A stretch of 56,111 nt of DNA, taken from NCBI GenBank assembly GCA_902800305.1, contig CADCDP010000026.1:1-56111 (forward strand), read 5' to 3'. Under the pieces are notes generated by a model. It saw only the letters and a program-made list of their open reading frames with translations, did no database searches and had not been told where the DNA came from. Shown here in pieces: positions 39,293 to 47,900 of this stretch. This stretch comes from an uncultured Bacteroidales bacterium (lineage in GTDB: Bacteria; Bacteroidota; Bacteroidia; Bacteroidales; Bacteroidaceae). Position 1 is the first letter of the stretch; every line of letters starts with the position of its first letter. Made by a program: the position numbers and the translations under genes.

Positions 39293-41857
39293 TTAGTAGA
39301 AAATTACAAATTTCTTGCCGTCTTTGATGTAGATGCCAGGGCTGAGAGGGCGGTTGCCGATGCGACGTCCACCGAGGTCGTAGGTGGCTGGGTCTGTTGA
39401 GACGGAGTTGTTGCGGAGAGAAGGGATGCTGGTTTGCTCCTTCACAATCATGCGGTGGCGCAAGGCAGAACGGACGGCATACCATGCGGTTTTCTTGGCC
39501 AAGCCCGAAGTGTAGAGCAACGGGTTGGAGCCGCTGCGCCAACTGTCGTTATCCTTCAATCCCCAAATGACCATGCTGTGGCAGTTGTCGTTGTTGAGTA
39601 CGATGTCGGTGATGACACGGTAGTTGCGTGCCTGCTCTTCAAGGTCTTTGGCCGAGGTGGAAGGAATGCCCATGTCCAGCTCCGTGATGATGCACTTGAG
39701 TCCTGCTTCGGCGAAACGTTGGATGTTCTTTTCGAGCTTCACCGAATCGACATCGCCCACGGAGAAGTGGCATTGCAAGCCTACGCCATCGATGGGGATG
39801 CCACTCTTCTTCAGCCGCATGACGAGGTTGTAGAAAGCGGTCGATTTCGCCTTGCCCTGCATCTCCACATCGTAGTCGTTCAGATAGAGTAGGGCGGTCG
39901 GGTCGGCACGGTGGGCATAGACAAAAGCCGAGTCGATGAAGTCCTCTCCGATGGCACGTGTCCACACACTTTCGCGCAGGTCGTAGCCCTCTGGATTCGT
40001 GCGCACCGTGGTCTGGTCGTCGGCCAGACACTCGTTCACCACGTCCCATTCGGCCACTTTCCCCTTGAAGTGCTTCACCACATTCATGATGTGAGTTTCC
40101 AGTATTTGTAGGGCTTCGGCACGGCTCCAGTTCTTATCGTTCTTCTTGCCGTCGCTCGACACCCATGTGGGCAGTTGCGAGTGCCATGCCAGACAGTGAC
40201 CTCTCATGGACATGTTGTTGTGCTCGGCAAAGTTGACCAAGTTGTCGGCAGCCCAATAGCTAAATTCGCCCCGTGAAGGTTCCAGTGCATCAAACTTCAT
40301 TTCGTTCTCAGCCACCAGCAGGTTGAACTGGGCAGCCACTTCCTTCGTCTCGGCCAGTCCTGCATTGGTGATGTCGGTTTTCCAAGTCGAGAGGGCGGTG
40401 CCAATCAGTTTTTCGTTCTTCTGGGCATAGTGGCGCAAGGAATGTCCGTCGGTCTTGTCGTCGATGCCGTCATCGTAGAAGGCTCCCATCTGGTCGGTAT
40501 TATCCGGATTGTCTGGGTCGTCTGGATTATCTGGATTGTCCGAGTCTTTCAGCGAAACGAGGCGCAACACCACGGTGAAAGTTCCGTCGGCATCTTCACG
40601 TTCCACGATTTCCCATGTGTAGTGTTCGGGCTTCGCCAATTCGAAATGCCAGTCGCCCGCTCCAGAGGCTTTCCCCTTGGCAGTAAGCAGACGGAACTCG
40701 TCGCCTACCTTCACGTCAGCATGGTCGTCGAGGACAATCTGGATGAGTGGCATCTTCTCACTCGTCGAGAAGTCCTGCATCATGTTGAAGTATTTCACAG
40801 CACCACTCACCGTCAGTTCGTCGTGGTTGGACGGCGAGGCAATCTTGAATCGCAGCACCGAGGCAGGACGCACGAAGAGGTTGGCCTTCTTCGTCGTCGT
40901 GGCATAATTCTTGAGGGTCAGGGTGCCGATGCCGTCGTCGCCTGGCTCGACGATGCCGTAGTTATCCACCGTGCCGCCGATGCTGCCTGTGCCACCCAGC
41001 ACCGCCCCTTCAAACACGTAGGCGATAGCCTCGCCCTCGTTCGGCTTGGCTCCCAATGCACCACGCAGTTTCTTCTTTTCAGCCTGCTCGCGGTCGTTCA
41101 TCACCAGCACACGGCCTTCCATCACCCGAAGCGCACCGCTCAGGTAGTTTTCGTTGCCCGTGATGCGGTACGTGCCCTTTCCCTCCTTGATGATGCCCAC
41201 AGGGTGTGTGTCGCTGTAGTCGGGAGGGGCAATCTTGCCCGCCAAGGTGGCATCGGTGCCGAGACATCCCACGAGGAAGTAGGCCGCACGGGTGTTCTTC
41301 TTCATGTAGCCCTGCACCACCGAACCCACCTCCGTGTTCAGTTCGCCGATGCGGAAACCAGCCCCATTCGTGTTGGCCTCGCAACAGAGCGTCGCCCCGT
41401 CGTGCAGGGTCACGTGGTTGTTCTCCATCGACTTGTTCACCTTGCCCGACTTCACAGCTTCCTCCACCGCTTCGGGCGAGAACGACTTGCCGCCATGTGC
41501 CATCACCACACCGTAGAATCCTGCCGAGGGAGCATTCTCCCGATAGGGGTAGATGTGGATGTCGCCTCTGAAGTTCGTCCAGTTCGGCCAACTGGCACCC
41601 TTTTCCGTGCCGAGATAGCACCGTTCGCCACCAGCTCGCAGGACGAGCGTGCCACTTCCAGCGATGGTCGAGCTGAAATAGCAGTAGCGAGCCATCAGCA
41701 CCTCCACGGTCTTGTTCGCTGGGAGCGATATGTTTTTGTCGTAGCTTACGTAGTTCGATGAAGTGTTATTGCCACTCATGTCGATGGTGGTGGTTTGAGC
41801 CATCGAAGGCAACAGCCCCAGCGATAGCGCAAGTGTCAGAAATGTTCTTTTTTTCAT
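39293..41857 (-). CDS. GH10 endo-1,4-beta-xylanase with N-terminal beta-helix region and T9SS tail
   Basis: A secreted protein of 854 residues counted from ATG 41857 (MKKRTFLTLALSLG), chosen because a -7 box at 41887-41880 leaves no room for ATG 41872. Residues 22-420 look like an autotransporter-type beta-helix (GTGSIGGTVDNYGIVEPGDD, LTLKNYATTTKKANLFVRPA). A low-complexity DNPDNPDDPDNPDN linker follows. The GH10 catalytic domain (about 470-790) has RGHCLAWHSQLPTW, acid/base Glu609 in WDVVNECL and nucleophile Glu726 in ITELDMG. It cuts xylan. The C-terminal YDLGGRRIGNRPLSPGIYIK, followed by DGKKFVI, matches a T9SS sorting tail, so the enzyme is probably exported to the surface. Confidence 0.9.
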   Translation of the reverse strand: MKKRTFLTLALSLGLLPSMAQTTTIDMSGNNTSSNYVSYDKNISLPANKTVEVLMARYCYFSSTIAGSGTLVLRAGGERCYLGTEKGASWPNWTNFRGDIHIYPYRENAPSAGFYGVVMAHGGKSFSPEAVEEAVKSGKVNKSMENNHVTLHDGATLCCEANTNGAGFRIGELNTEVGSVVQGYMKKNTRAAYFLVGCLGTDATLAGKIAPPDYSDTHPVGIIKEGKGTYRITGNENYLSGALRVMEGRVLVMNDREQAEKKKLRGALGAKPNEGEAIAYVFEGAVLGGTGSIGGTVDNYGIVEPGDDGIGTLTLKNYATTTKKANLFVRPASVLRFKIASPSNHDELTVSGAVKYFNMMQDFSTSEKMPLIQIVLDDHADVKVGDEFRLLTAKGKASGAGDWHFELAKPEHYTWEIVEREDADGTFTVVLRLVSLKDSDNPDNPDDPDNPDNTDQMGAFYDDGIDDKTDGHSLRHYAQKNEKLIGTALSTWKTDITNAGLAETKEVAAQFNLLVAENEMKFDALEPSRGEFSYWAADNLVNFAEHNNMSMRGHCLAWHSQLPTWVSSDGKKNDKNWSRAEALQILETHIMNVVKHFKGKVAEWDVVNECLADDQTTVRTNPEGYDLRESVWTRAIGEDFIDSAFVYAHRADPTALLYLNDYDVEMQGKAKSTAFYNLVMRLKKSGIPIDGVGLQCHFSVGDVDSVKLEKNIQRFAEAGLKCIITELDMGIPSTSAKDLEEQARNYRVITDIVLNNDNCHSMVIWGLKDNDSWRSGSNPLLYTSGLAKKTAWYAVRSALRHRMIVKEQTSIPSLRNNSVSTDPATYDLGGRRIGNRPLSPGIYIKDGKKFVIFY

Positions 41858-41879
41858 GTTCCGCAGACACATAACGTTG

Positions 41880-41887
41880 CAAAAGTA
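41880..41887 (-). promoter_or_regulatory. -7 box (TACTTTTG) of the xylanase gene
   Basis: Minus-strand TACTTTTG, 23 bases before ATG 41857. The expected -33 position falls at the terminal inverted repeat of the mobile-like element at 41900-42058, with no TTTG there. Confidence 0.62.
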
Positions 41888-41899
41888 AGAAATTTAAAG

Positions 41900-42058
41900 A
41901 AAAATAACTTGGTATGATTTGCCGCTTTGCGGCATTAAAAGAAAAATAAATAAAAACAGATAAAAACATGGAAAAATTTTTTTATATATTTTTGCCTATT
42001 TTTTTCTATTTTTTCTTTACACGCCCCGCAGGGGCATGAATCGTACCAAGTTATTTTT
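41900..42058. repeat. MITE-like repeat with 15-bp terminal inverted repeats
   Basis: AAAAATAACTTGGTA (41900-41914) and its exact complement (42044-42058) bound a 159-bp AT-rich element without a coding frame. Just inside the ends are hairpins: TGCCGC/GCGGCA on the left and GCCCC/GGGGC on the right. The same sequence, reversed and slightly diverged, occurs at 55905-56046 and begins again at 56047. Here it sits between the xylanase promoter and the DUF3667 gene. Confidence 0.9.
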
Positions 42059-42113
42059 TACGATTACATAATGTAAAATATATAATGTATCATGTAAAAT
42101 GAAGAATGAGAAG

Positions 42114-43004
42114 TCAAAAAGTGAAAAGACCCAAGTCCTCCGTATTCGAGAATAGCAAGTAAAGCAAGGCCATGAGGATTGTGACCAGGAATAACAAAAC
42201 GAATACGGCAACTATGTAGGTAAGCACACCATAGAGGATGGTACGCCCCCACGAGAAGCCCGAAAGTTGCTTCAAAGGGATGATGGCCATCGACATGGAG
42301 ATGAGACTCACCCATCCTGCTGGAACGCAGAAGAAGAGCATCACAATTTCGTAGATGGACATCATGTTGGCGATATAGATGGTTGCCATCAGAAACTCCG
42401 AGTAGCGCATATCGGGAATCAGCTTGGAATGTCGGAAAAAGAGATGGAGCAGTCCCGACATGAAGACGATGCACAACAACGAGATGAGAGTGGGAGATTT
42501 TTCTTGAATGTCCATACACCATTTGAACACCTTCATCCCCACTTCGGCATCCAAGCCATCGTCGGCATCCCCCTCTTCCCCCTCTTCCATGATGGTGATG
42601 GCCTCCTTTTTCGAATCGTCCAAAGTTTGTCCTTTGATGTTAAACCCATAGATGACGAAGAAGGAGAAGGTGGTGAGCAGGAACAGCATCTGGAACGGTG
42701 GGAAATACGCCATCTGCATACCCATCAAGTAGTCGCGAATCATGTAGCCAGGGCGCAGGATGAGGTCACGCAGGGTGCGGAACATACTCCGATTGCCGAT
42801 GCCCCACACGTTGAGGAAGTTGAGCAGAGCCGTCCTGAACGAGTAGCGTCCGATGGTAGCCGACTGTCCACAACGAGGACAGAAATTGCCCACATACCTT
42901 GTATGGCATGTAGGGCAATCATGTTCCTCCTTCGAGATGGGAGCCACCACATACGGTCGTTGCTGCCACTTCTTAAAGGTTTTATATTTTGCTTTCCAGT
43001 TCAC
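42114..43004 (-). CDS. DUF3667 zinc-ribbon membrane protein
   Basis: A 296-residue inner-membrane protein. An N-terminal zinc ribbon (about residues 29-47) has two CxxC pairs, DCPTCHTRY and FCPRCGQSA. A conserved region (RTLRDLILRPGYMIRDYLMG) and four to five helices (about 103-120, 173-190, 205-222, 226-247, 262-288) follow. An acidic loop (EEGEEGDADDGLDAE) lies between the first two. This is the pattern of DUF3667, a Bacteroidetes family without known function. The start overlaps the stop of the GLUG-like gene by 4 bp, so it is part of the secreted-protein operon, though it is not itself secreted. Confidence 0.85.
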   Translation of the reverse strand: MNWKAKYKTFKKWQQRPYVVAPISKEEHDCPTCHTRYVGNFCPRCGQSATIGRYSFRTALLNFLNVWGIGNRSMFRTLRDLILRPGYMIRDYLMGMQMAYFPPFQMLFLLTTFSFFVIYGFNIKGQTLDDSKKEAITIMEEGEEGDADDGLDAEVGMKVFKWCMDIQEKSPTLISLLCIVFMSGLLHLFFRHSKLIPDMRYSEFLMATIYIANMMSIYEIVMLFFCVPAGWVSLISMSMAIIPLKQLSGFSWGRTILYGVLTYIVAVFVLLFLVTILMALLYLLFSNTEDLGLFTF

Positions 43005-44467
43005 TTCAATACTTTTTTCCCGTCCTTCATGTAGAGGCCTCGTTGCAGATGCTGGCCATCGACCTTGCGACCGCTGAGGTCATACCATCCTTGAACCTTT
43101 GTCTTTGGAGTGTCGAAAATCTCTTTCACGCCCGTGCTTTCTTCGCCGAAATCAAGGTCGAAAGCTTTGATGCCGCCTGAACTAGGCTCGGCAGCGTAGT
43201 AGTAGTTGTTCAGCTGGAAATAAGCTCGGAGGGCACCGATACTCATTGCAGCGTTGGGGTAGTAGAGTGTGTTACCAGCACCAACGTAGAGGATGGTGTT
43301 GTCGCCACCTGCACCAATGTCTTTGGAGAAATAGGTGCCGATGAAGGTCACGTTGCCATCCGTACTAGTGACACTGACATCTTTTGGGTCAGTGCTACTG
43401 AAGGAACTAACGCCAGGGAAGGTTGGGTCTACAAGGCTGCTTCCTGTTGTTGTCCATTTAACAAGGTAGGGCTTGCCAGCTGTAATGGTGGTGCCGATTG
43501 TTGGGGCATCCACAAAATGGAGATAAAGCGTATTCCCTTCTACACGGGTTTTGTTCTTTCCATCTTCTATAACATCCGTTTTAAGTTCCTTGATGGTGGC
43601 GAGGTAAAGCGGATGTTCCACATCTATATCTGTGGCTTTCACATCAAACGGCAAACAGAGGGTGTTCCAATTTTCATCTTTGTAGAATGTTCGGCCTACG
43701 AGTTGTGCGTTTCCGTTTTTTATACAATAGCAATCTCTGGTTGTTCCTCCCATTTGTTGGCCATATATAACGTGTTTAAGTTTAGGGTTTGGAATCGTTG
43801 CTTCAACCCTGCAATTCTTAATAACACCATTTGTTTCATTATCCCCTGTAATACCGCCTCTAAATACGTTTCCGTGTAAGTCAAGCCCATCTGTATCAGT
43901 TGTGGTACTGACAGAACCTGTGAAAGTGCAGTTCTCAATGATGCCACCGTTCTCTCCTGCAATTCCACCTCCATCGGTTGCGGGTGCGTAACAATTTATC
44001 GTTGCATTACTGGTGCAGTTCGAGATGATACCGTGATTGACACCCGCGATACTGCCAATGTTACAAGATGGGTCATCAGTGCTATTATCGTTAACTTTTA
44101 ATGTTCCTCCATCTATCGTTAAGTCTTTCACAATACCATCAGTTCCGATACGACCGAACAAGCCAACATAGGTAACGTCTTTCTCTTCGTTTATGGTGAT
44201 GTTGAGGTTAGATATAGTGTGCCCTCCTCCGTCGAAAGTTCCCGTGAATGATTTATCTTCAAGGTCTTCATCTGAATCAGAGAGAGGTTTTCCGATGGAA
44301 ACCCAATTCCCCGTCAAAGTGATGTCAGCCGTCAATACGTAGGAACCGTTCAGAGGGTAACTTTCGTCGTTGCCAATCTTGGCAAGGTCTTCCTTACTGC
44401 TAATTTCAATTTGTGCCATGGCCACTCCTGCGGCCATAAAGGCACCTATAGTTAATATTTTTCTCAT
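43001..44467 (-). CDS. GLUG-like beta-helix surface protein with T9SS tail
   Basis: A 488-residue secreted protein; signal peptide 1-18, ending AMA. Residues 20-235 form repeats typical of GLUG/parallel beta-helix proteins: GTFDGGGHTISNLNI, YVGLFGRIGTDGIVKDLTI, NIGSIAGVNHGIISNCTS, GGGIAGENGGIIENCTF. A domain of about 200 residues of the type often found behind such helices follows (ENWNTLCLPFDVKATDIDVE, then GKPYLVKW and FIGTYFS). The end WYDLSGRKVDGQHLQRGLYM, followed by KDGKKVLK, is a clear T9SS-type sorting tail. Role: probably adhesion or display at the surface; no enzyme motif is seen. Confidence 0.82.
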   Translation of the reverse strand: MRKILTIGAFMAAGVAMAQIEISSKEDLAKIGNDESYPLNGSYVLTADITLTGNWVSIGKPLSDSDEDLEDKSFTGTFDGGGHTISNLNITINEEKDVTYVGLFGRIGTDGIVKDLTIDGGTLKVNDNSTDDPSCNIGSIAGVNHGIISNCTSNATINCYAPATDGGGIAGENGGIIENCTFTGSVSTTTDTDGLDLHGNVFRGGITGDNETNGVIKNCRVEATIPNPKLKHVIYGQQMGGTTRDCYCIKNGNAQLVGRTFYKDENWNTLCLPFDVKATDIDVEHPLYLATIKELKTDVIEDGKNKTRVEGNTLYLHFVDAPTIGTTITAGKPYLVKWTTTGSSLVDPTFPGVSSFSSTDPKDVSVTSTDGNVTFIGTYFSKDIGAGGDNTILYVGAGNTLYYPNAAMSIGALRAYFQLNNYYYAAEPSSGGIKAFDLDFGEESTGVKEIFDTPKTKVQGWYDLSGRKVDGQHLQRGLYMKDGKKVLK

Positions 44468-44469
44468 GA

Positions 44470-44931
44470 TTATTCTGTTGTAATAAATTTAAGAAGATAA
44501 GGCTCTCCGTTCTCGTCGGTGGGAGCCATGCTTGAATCGTACTGATGCCATTCCTCGATAACGAAGATGCGGTGCAGACGGTCGCAATAGTAGAGGATGC
44601 TCACCATGCCGTCTGTGCCATTGGCAGCAATCGACAAGGGGAAATAAATCTGCTCTTCCGAAACGTGGGGAGCGGTGACAGCAGATACTTTACCGTCAAT
44701 CATCGCGCACATCAGGTCTTGATTCGTCACATATTCTGCCAGTTCATCCTGCAAGCGGAATTGTACCGACATGATAAACTCATACTCGCCATAGTTGGGA
44801 GCCGTCCACGATGGACGTGCCTCATCACCCTCTGTCAGCTGGCTGGGGCGTTTTTCCTCGTTACCGGAATCCTTGCAGCCCCACACGAGGGTGAGGACTG
44901 CAAGAATGAACATGATATTTAACTTTTTCAT
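44470..44931 (-). CDS. Small lipoprotein of unknown family
   Basis: A 153-residue lipoprotein with lipobox VWGC (cysteine 19). The mature part is polar and beta-rich: EYEFIMSVQFRLQDELAEYV, VSEEQIYFPLSIAANG, MVSILYYCDRLHRIFVIEEW. I do not recognise the family. It lies 2 bp before the GLUG-like gene and 48 bp after the giant surface-protein gene, so the three are likely one transcript and the proteins may act together at the outer membrane. Confidence 0.68.
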   Translation of the reverse strand: MKKLNIMFILAVLTLVWGCKDSGNEEKRPSQLTEGDEARPSWTAPNYGEYEFIMSVQFRLQDELAEYVTNQDLMCAMIDGKVSAVTAPHVSEEQIYFPLSIAANGTDGMVSILYYCDRLHRIFVIEEWHQYDSSMAPTDENGEPYLLKFITTE

Positions 44932-44936
44932 TGAAT

Positions 44937-44975
44937 GAGTTTTTAAGTTTTAAAGATTTTGAGTTTTTAAGTTTT
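44937..44975. repeat. Two direct 15-bp repeats (GAGTTTTTAAGTTTT)
   Basis: Copies at 44937-44951 and 44961-44975, 24 bp apart, fill the gap between the giant gene's stop and the lipoprotein start. No hairpin or T-run terminator is visible, consistent with read-through. Confidence 0.75.
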
Positions 44976-44979
44976 TGGG

Positions 44980-47900
44980 TTACTTAATAAAAACTTTCTT
45001 TCCGTTAAAGATGTATGCGCCCTTTTCGGTCGGACGACGGTTGAGGCGGAGGCCCTGCAAGGTGTACCACTCGCCGTCGGCATAACGGTCGGCTGGGATG
45101 AAGTTGATGACCGTAGGCTCTGGAACGCTACCGATGACAGCATTCGTCCTGTAAGCCATCGTCTCTTCCGTCAGTGCCACCACTTCGCCGTCACGCTCGA
45201 TGGTGAACTGCACATCCGTCATGGCGCGAGTGTTCGACTCTGCCACCGTGAGGAAGAAGAGACCGTCTTCGTCCGCTTCTGCCACACCACACACTTCAGC
45301 TCCGTGGTAAGCCACCAGTCGGTCGCCTTCCTCCAAGTCGATGCCTTCAGTCACGGCAATCACGTTCATGTTTTCGGCTGTCGTGCTCTCGAAGAGAGGA
45401 CCACGGGCTGGTGCATCCGTCATTGAGTTGCCTGAATAACGTGATGAGAATCCGTAGGTTGGGTAGGAGAAGGTTTTTGTATCGGCAGCGTTACGCTTAA
45501 TCATATAACCCTCTCCTGCACGCATATACTTCAACGAACCCTTCCACACCTTGTTGTTGCTGATGATGTTCAGCGTAGCAAACTCGTTTTGCGACTTGAT
45601 GATGTCGCCTTCCGAGGCATAGTCGGTGTAGTCAGTCAGAGCCGTAGCGATAGGCAGGTTGATGGGCGATACATAACCAATGCGGTTCCACCCATGCTTT
45701 ACGGTGATGGTTTTGTATCGAGCATTCCAACCATCCATATAGATTCTCTTTTCACTCTTCGAGTAAACGCGGTACATCTGGGCTGGGTTAATCGCAATCG
45801 AGTCGTTGCCGTGATCCCAGAAGTAGATGCGTTGGTTCGGGTCATTGGGGTGAATCTTCGACTTGTAGGAATACTGATAAGGCTCTCCCTGACTGTTGAG
45901 CACCTCGAAACCGTCACCCACTTCCCATTCGCCAGCATCTCCCAGCAATTCGTTGATGGTCTGTGGGTTAGGCTGAATGTAGGCTGACAGCCAGTTCCAA
46001 CCTTTCTTCAGGCGGAAGGTCTGTACATCCTCGTAGGTGTCGGTCAGCACAATCGGCTCACTGCTGCTACCTACCAGGGTGTTAGGCTTGAAGAGGATTC
46101 CCTCTGGATAAAGCACTCTGTCAGGTTCCACCACGTGAATCTGGCCCGTCGTGGCATCGTAAAACTCAAAGCGCAGTGGGGTCGGATTGTCACTGACGTT
46201 GTAGATGGTCAGATAAGCCAGAGCCTCGTTCGCCAATGCCGTCTGGTCCACATCAATGTGGGTGGTGCCAAGCAACAGGTGCGAATCGCCGAAGACTGCG
46301 AGGATGTCGTCGGGGTCGTGTGCCACATTATTATTAATAAGGACACGTCCCACCATGTGCATCGTGATGTTTCGGTTCTTCAAGCCATCGCTCACACTCC
46401 AAACTGGCTCTTCGCCACGGATGGTGATGTTGAGGGGCAGTGGCTCGCTCATGCCGTTGTCGCACACCATGAAAATCTTCTCGTTGAAGTCGCCGATGTT
46501 GATGTAAGGCGAGATGGTCAGCGTGATGCTTTCCTCGTTCAGAGCATCTACCACACCTGCCATCTTGGATGCAGTAATCCATACGGGAAGACCCTGCAGG
46601 GTGTAGTTCTGTCGTTTGCCGGACAGGTTCTTCAGCTTCACCTCCACTGAGGCTCCTTCGCCATACGAAGCATAGACATTCACCTGCTTTTGTTCCCAGC
46701 GCAACGGGTTACGATACACATAGAGGTCTAACAAGACGGGGCTTGCCGTCAAGTTGCCGTTCAGGTCAGCCACATCCTTCACCGTGATATACACGTTGGT
46801 CTTCTCGATGCTGGCCTCTGGCACGTCAAGATTCAGCAGAAGGTCTTGGTCGTCCACCACATAGCTGAATTCCAAGTTCTCCAGCTGTGCCTTCTCACGC
46901 ATACGGGCATAGAGTTGACGGTCTGCAAACTCGTTCACCACACCCTGTGCCACGATGGTGTCGCGGCGTGTCTCGGAGAACTTGCCTTTGTTGTCCCTGT
47001 AGCGGCGTAGGCTGATACCTGTAGGCATCAGGTGCTGAGCGTTGTCACTCAGTTTTTCCGCACGGCTAAATGGCAGATAGACCATTGTGCCCATCTCTTC
47101 GCCCGATGGTGTAGAAGTGTTGAACGTCTGGATGAGGTTCTCTGGCAGCACCATCTCAAACATACCGATTTCGTCGATGTTGCCCTTGAGTGGCAATATC
47201 GCAGTGTTCGCATCCGTGTAGGTGGCACCTATCGCCAGCTCTTCGCCATTGATGCCGCCCAGTTTCTCCGTAGCGAATGTCTGCTTCAGCTTCTCGTCGA
47301 TGTAGATGTTACCCACGTTGCGTGGACGGTTCACGGTCACGGCGAAGTGGTGCCAAGCGCCATCGCTCACGTATGTTTGGCTGTTCACTTCCTGTCCAGC
47401 CGAACGGAACACCAGTTTACCATTTTCCACGCCGATGTTGAAGTGCATACCGCTGTTGGCTTCATCCTGGGCCATGCCGTTTGCCATCAGCGTACCGTTC
47501 GCTTGTTCCGTGCGGAACCAGAACATCAGTGTGTAGTCGTCGTAAGCCTTACGGTTGAAATACTCCGACTTCAGCTTGATGCCCTTCTCGCCGTCCAACT
47601 TCATACTGATACCTTCGGGCACTGTCCAGCTTGTGCCCATGAGTATCATGTCGCTGCCGCCCACGGCTTTGTCGTAGCTGAAATTCTCTCGGCCTTCGTT
47701 CAGTGCCCAGTTGTCCACCAAGTCCAGTTCGTAGCCTGTCAGCACCTTCTGTGCATACCTACCGATTTCGTCATCCTCTAAGGCGCGGCCCCATAGACGG
47801 AGTTCCAGCATCTCGCCCTCATAGTTACCGATGAGGGCGTTATCGATAGAGTCTGCCATCAGGTTCGCTCCGAGAAACACTCCATCGTTACCGAAGTAGG

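Noticed and set aside
40430..41761. 443-codon frame antisense to the xylanase
   Set aside because: Mirror of the beta-helix coding region, with no recognisable motifs.
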